Origin: an uncultured Paracoccus sp.
Lineage (GTDB): Bacteria > Pseudomonadota > Alphaproteobacteria > Rhodobacterales > Rhodobacteraceae
Assembly (NCBI GenBank): GCA_937859005.1
Contig: CALLYR010000591.1
Span: forward strand, 1 to 14,636
Direction: 5' to 3'
Length of the DNA stretch: 14,636 bases
In this document: positions 13,854-14,636 of the stretch, piece by piece
How the letters are laid out: each line of letters starts with the position of its first letter
How positions within the stretch are numbered: the stretch's first letter is position 1
The notes under the pieces: generated by a model
The model's input: the letters and a program-made list of their open reading frames with translations, nothing else
Told to the model about the DNA's origin: nothing
Databases searched by the model: none
Program-made: the position numbers and the translations under genes

Positions 13854-14636
13854 TCAGCGGCCGTCGCCGACCCGGTCCTTGCCGTATTTGAGCGGGCGCC
13901 ACAGGCGCTTGTTGGTCAGATACAGAAGCGAAGTCAGCAGGATCAGGAACAGCACCGACACCAGCCCGGCCTGCTTGCGGTCCATCATCTTCGGCTCGGC
14001 CGTCCACATCAGGAAGGCCGCGATATCCTTGGCCGTGCTTGCCAGATCGGAAGGCGAGCCGTCCTCGAAGGTCACCATGTCGTCCGACAGGGGCGGCGCC
14101 ATCGCGATCCAGCCACCGGGGAAGGCGGTGTTTTCATACAGGGTCGCGCCGGCTTCTTCCTTCGATTCGCCGGTATAGCCGGTCAGGATCGAATAGATGT
14201 ATTCCGGCCCGCCGATGCCGTTGAACAACTGGCTGAGCCCGGTGCCATAGGGACCGTGGAAGCCCGCGCGCGCCTTGGCCATCAGGGACAGGTCCGGCCC
14301 CATGCCCTCGCCCGAAACGGTGGGGAAGTGATCGGTCGGCAGGCGCGGACGCTCCTCGTCCGTTTCCGGGTCCAGAATGGACATCTCGGCCGCATAGGCG
14401 CGAACCTGATCGGGCGGCAGGCCCGGCCCGCCCGGATCGGACAGGGTGCGCAGCGGCACCTGTTTCATCCCGTGGCAGCCGGAGCAGACCTCGGTATAGA
14501 CCTGCAGGCCGCGCTGAAGCTGGAACTGGTCGTATTTGCCGAAGGGCCCTTCGAAGCTGAACGACACATCGGTGATGTGCTGTTCGTGCGTCGCGGCAGC
14601 TTCCCCGGCCGCAGCGTCTTCGGCGGGGGCTTCTTC
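13854..14636 (-). CDS. petC: Cytochrome c1 of the bc1 complex, N-terminus beyond window
   Basis: Membrane-anchored c-type haem subunit of ubiquinol-cytochrome c reductase (also called fbcC); passes electrons from the Rieske protein to cytochrome c in the periplasm. The visible part has an Ala/Glu-rich acidic segment (14568-14636), the core start VSFSFEGPFG, the haem site CSGCH (14472-14486), the SLMAKARAGFHGP block, the axial Met in WIAMAPPL (codon 14100-14102), a C-terminal transmembrane anchor (LVSVLFLILLTSLLYL) and a basic cytoplasmic tail. The frame is open to the window end, so a GTG at 14567 is internal. The sequence is very close to the P. denitrificans protein, but the loop before the axial Met is short and lacks its two cysteines. 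Upstream petA/petB would lie beyond the window. Confidence 0.95.
   Translation of the reverse strand, partial: EEAPAEDAAAGEAAATHEQHITDVSFSFEGPFGKYDQFQLQRGLQVYTEVCSGCHGMKQVPLRTLSDPGGPGLPPDQVRAYAAEMSILDPETDEERPRLPTDHFPTVSGEGMGPDLSLMAKARAGFHGPYGTGLSQLFNGIGGPEYIYSILTGYTGESKEEAGATLYENTAFPGGWIAMAPPLSDDMVTFEDGSPSDLASTAKDIAAFLMWTAEPKMMDRKQAGLVSVLFLILLTSLLYLTNKRLWRPLKYGKDRVGDGR

Noticed and set aside
1..14636. Mobile elements, CRISPR arrays, tRNA or rRNA genes
   Set aside because: No transposase or integrase frame, no regularly spaced repeats, and no tRNA/rRNA-like structure noticed on reading both strands; a tRNAscan/Infernal run would be needed for certainty.

Overview
The window is GC-rich, densely coding DNA from an alphaproteobacterium, most likely Paracoccus or a close relative in the Rhodobacteraceae/Paracoccaceae. 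The best taxonomic marker is the partial cytochrome c1 at the right edge. It has the Ala/Glu-rich acidic segment ahead of the haem domain that I know from Paracoccus denitrificans cytochrome c1, and its core is very close to that protein. The mix of genes (GabD, an RTX serralysin-type protease, a PTR1-like reductase, UvrC) looks like ordinary chromosome. I see no transposase, integrase, phage gene, CRISPR array, tRNA or rRNA.

Left part, 1-4340: a partial short-chain dehydrogenase and a P1-family self-processing peptidase/amidase form a plus-strand pair. An exported SH3b/DUF1236 envelope protein follows on the minus strand. It is divergent from gabD (succinate-semialdehyde dehydrogenase), across a 174-bp gap that holds nested inverted repeats. 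gabD ends in a clear intrinsic terminator.

Middle, 4340-8776: a large RTX metalloprotease with an N-terminal PPC-type domain and an acetyl-CoA acetyltransferase lie on the minus strand. The thiolase is divergent from a two-gene plus-strand operon (STAS antagonist plus HATPase anti-sigma-type kinase, joined by an ATGA overlap). That operon is a partner-switching module with no sigma factor or phosphatase beside it.

Right part, 8795-14636: everything is on the minus strand. In transcription order these are the end of petC (cytochrome c1), a strong hairpin, a ribokinase-like PfkB sugar kinase, a 250-bp gap, a single-domain S49 peptidase, a 37-residue membrane peptide, a PTR1/FolM-like pteridine reductase, a 290-bp gap, and uvrC. 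The S49, small-peptide and reductase genes are packed tightly enough to be one operon with translational coupling. The 290-bp gap upstream of uvrC is conspicuous: it has an AT-rich island, one perfect DnaA box, two degenerate ones and an IHF-like site.

Most of the window is core or housekeeping sequence. The least explained items are the DnaA-box/AT-rich gap, the orphan partner-switching pair, the domain order of the RTX protease, the unusual cytochrome c1 loop and the tiny membrane peptide. I did not find convincing evidence of a wholly new multi-gene system.
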